From positions 233,165 to 297,164 of the forward strand of contig JAPPOV010000033.1 of NCBI GenBank assembly GCA_028873595.1: a DNA stretch of 64,000 bases. The letters run 5' to 3'. Origin of the DNA: Gemmatimonadota bacterium (GTDB lineage Bacteria; Gemmatimonadota; Gemmatimonadetes; Longimicrobiales; Gaopeijiaceae). Each line of letters starts with the position of its first letter. Position 1 is the stretch's first letter. Below are positions 62,381 to 64,000 of this stretch, one piece after another. A program made the position numbers and the translations under genes. The notes below the pieces were generated by a model. The model was not told the origin of the DNA. It worked only from the letters and a program-made list of their open reading frames with translations, and did not search any database.

Positions 62381-64000
62381 TCAGCGTGCCGGGCGCACCT
62401 CGGCGCGTTCGATCACCCCACCTTCAACGACCCGGTCGACAACGTCGAGCCCTTCGATGACAGTGCCCACGATCGTGTATTGATGATCGAGACGGGCGTT
62501 GTCGAGCAGGTTCACGAAGATCTGACCGTCGCCCGTATCATGGCCGCGCGTCGAGATCCCAACGGTGCCCCTCCAATGGTGCATCCCGACTTCGTCACGA
62601 CTGAAGGGGCCGTCCCCGTAGTACTCGTTGGCGTTCGGGCTTCCCCCTTGAATCACGAAGTTGGGTGCCCATCGATGGAAGGTGAGCCCGTTGAAGTAGC
62701 CTTCGCGAACCTGTCGGAAGAATCGCCACGTGTTCGTTGTCGATACGTAGGGGTGCAGTTCGATGTGAATCTCTCCGAGACCCCGCATGTGGAGAACGAC
62801 GATGCTACCCGCCATCTCCTTGAGGTCGTTCGGCGTGGGGAGCGCTAGTGGGCTCGCAGGGACCGGGGTGGGGAAGTACGGCCGTCCGTTCCACCCCTGG
62901 AGGACCTGGGCAACGTCCTGAGCGACGAGAGGATCGTAGTCCGAGAGGTATGGAATCATACGCTCGGACAGTGTGCCGTCGCCGAGTTCCCCGAGGCGCG
63001 TGAGAAGGGCTCTTCGTGCGTCTCGGAAGGTGTCGCGCCGATCCGTGGACATTTGATCGAGGGCGTCCATCAAGGCGACGCCGGTCCCTTCCAGGGGTGA
63101 ACCCGCCAGCGCGGAAGACGCGGTCATCACCAGCTGTGGGTCGGGGATCCTGAGCTGCTCGATGGCCTCTCGATCGGCGGCTCGACCGTCGAGCCTTGTG
63201 AGTCCCCTCAACGCTTCCGTACGTACGTTCGGAGCCGGGTCCTGGAGGAGACTCCGGAGGACGTCGCGGTCGCCTACGATGCCGGCAGCGCGCGCAGCGT
63301 ATGCGCGGACGAAGAGGTTCGGGTACTCCGCATGCGCTGGCAACAGGTTGGCCGCGACAGCCGGTGCGATCCCTGCAAGCGCCACGAGCGCATGTGATGC
63401 CGGCTGCCACGAGACCGGGTCGAGCTGGTTCGGCGCGGCAGCGGCCGAGAGGACGTTCTGCTGGGTACCCACGTCTGGGCATGGCTCCGCCAATCCGTCG
63501 ATGGCGAGAACTCGGAGTGAGGTCGGCGCGGAAGCACCGTCGCGGGGCACGCGTGCCCCGTCGATCAGGTATCGGCACGTCTCCGGGGTACGAGGCTGAC
63601 TCGCGATGAAGCGAAGCCCTTCGATCTGCGCGAGCACATCCCTGCTGAACATGGCCATGCGCAGACCCTGGCGGTGCCACACCGGATCCAGTGCCCCGAT
63701 TCCGCGCGTGCCCGCGGCTTTCACGACTGAACTCTCATCTCGAACAGCGATGCGGATGCGCTCGCGATCCAGGATCCCTGCGGTGGTGAGCATCCCGATC
63801 GACAGCGCACGGACCCTGTGCTGGCGCGTGCGCGTGCGCGTGCCGTCCTGATACAGGCGGAGTTCGTCGAGTCTTCGAGCGACTCGGCCCGACACGATGG
63901 CGGCACCGGTCGACCGGGACAGCGCGGCGAGCCCCAGCGCTACGCCCTCCATCACGACACCCGGTGCATCCGCGCCGTGGGCGTAGCTCATCTCGATCAG
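62381..64000 (-). CDS. HEAT-repeat protein with C-terminal cyclophilin domain, 5' end missing
   Basis: About 539 residues are visible; the frame is open at base 64000, and an internal ATG at 63991 is probably not the start. Residues about 1-350 are helical HEAT/ARM-like repeats (LLQDPAPNVRTEALRGLTRLDGR, MDALDQMSTDRRDTFRDARRALLTRLG). The last 170 residues are a cyclophilin-type isomerase (VREGYFNGLTFHRWAPNFVIQGGSPNANEYYGDG, GTVGISTRGHDTGDGQIFVNLLDNARLDHQYTIVG). FHR and QIFVN are conserved active-site elements. It would help fold exported or assembled proteins. The missing N-terminus may hold a signal peptide. Confidence 0.85.
   Translation of the reverse strand: MIEMSYAHGADAPGVVMEGVALGLAALSRSTGAAIVSGRVARRLDELRLYQDGTRTRTRQHRVRALSIGMLTTAGILDRERIRIAVRDESSVVKAAGTRGIGALDPVWHRQGLRMAMFSRDVLAQIEGLRFIASQPRTPETCRYLIDGARVPRDGASAPTSLRVLAIDGLAEPCPDVGTQQNVLSAAAAPNQLDPVSWQPASHALVALAGIAPAVAANLLPAHAEYPNLFVRAYAARAAGIVGDRDVLRSLLQDPAPNVRTEALRGLTRLDGRAADREAIEQLRIPDPQLVMTASSALAGSPLEGTGVALMDALDQMSTDRRDTFRDARRALLTRLGELGDGTLSERMIPYLSDYDPLVAQDVAQVLQGWNGRPYFPTPVPASPLALPTPNDLKEMAGSIVVLHMRGLGEIHIELHPYVSTTNTWRFFRQVREGYFNGLTFHRWAPNFVIQGGSPNANEYYGDGPFSRDEVGMHHWRGTVGISTRGHDTGDGQIFVNLLDNARLDHQYTIVGTVIEGLDVVDRVVEGGVIERAEVRPAR

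Overview
The window is GC-rich chromosomal DNA packed with genes on both strands. No rRNA, tRNA, insertion sequence, prophage or CRISPR array was seen. The style suggests a free-living bacterium of the Gemmatimonadota or a close relative: many large secreted peptidases with TolB-like propellers, Tat-exported enzymes, a DUF5117-type metalloprotease, and short operons joined by ATGA overlaps. That placement is inference from gene style; no marker gene is present to prove it.

Layout. 1-12.9 kb: secreted S9 and S12 peptidases, an FKBP isomerase, a TPR-like protein, an alpha/beta hydrolase, a small membrane protein and a CehA/McbA-type metallohydrolase. 11.5-18 kb: a TPR lipoprotein, an RND/MMPL-type exporter whose first helix lacks a start codon, an APC permease and an aldo/keto reductase fused to a Rid domain. 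18-20.5 kb: YhbY and a secreted M20 amidohydrolase. 20.5-33.3 kb (minus strand): the most distinctive region, a complete quinohemoprotein amine dehydrogenase (qhp) locus with structural subunits QhpA, QhpC and QhpB and maturation proteins QhpD, QhpE, QhpF and QhpG. It is flanked by an FmdB-like protein without a full zinc ribbon, a TPR protein, a Sel1 protein and a Tat-exported FMN hydroxy-acid oxidase that carries an internal CxxCH motif.

33.4-35.4 kb: a SoxCD-like sulfite/sulfane dehydrogenase pair. 35.4-46.9 kb: uncharacterised secreted proteins, gamma-glutamyltransferase, a CNT nucleoside transporter, an orphan GroES-like protein with an RsmB/RsmF-type methyltransferase, an M28 peptidase-YfcC transporter-Nudix operon and an MBL-fold hydrolase. 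47-55.2 kb: a metzincin-like lipoprotein protease, DUF454, acyl-CoA ligase, creatininase-family hydrolase, lactate permease, a DUF2461 remnant and PdxH. 55.3-58.3 kb: a copper operon csoR-copZ-copA ending in a possible 20-residue peptide. 58.5-64 kb: an MFS transporter, a Tat-exported aminotransferase, a DAACS symporter and a HEAT-repeat cyclophilin that runs off the window.

How the genes fit together. The qhp set should oxidise primary amines in the periplasm and pass electrons to c-type cytochromes. The SoxCD-like pair and the putative heme-flavin oxidase point to the same periplasmic electron pool. The secreted peptidases, permeases and symporters suggest scavenging of peptides, amino acids, nucleosides and carboxylates. 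The locus does not look like a wholly unknown system, but the CxxCH-bearing FMN oxidase beside a complete non-proteobacterial qhp cluster is the part most likely to hold undescribed biochemistry.
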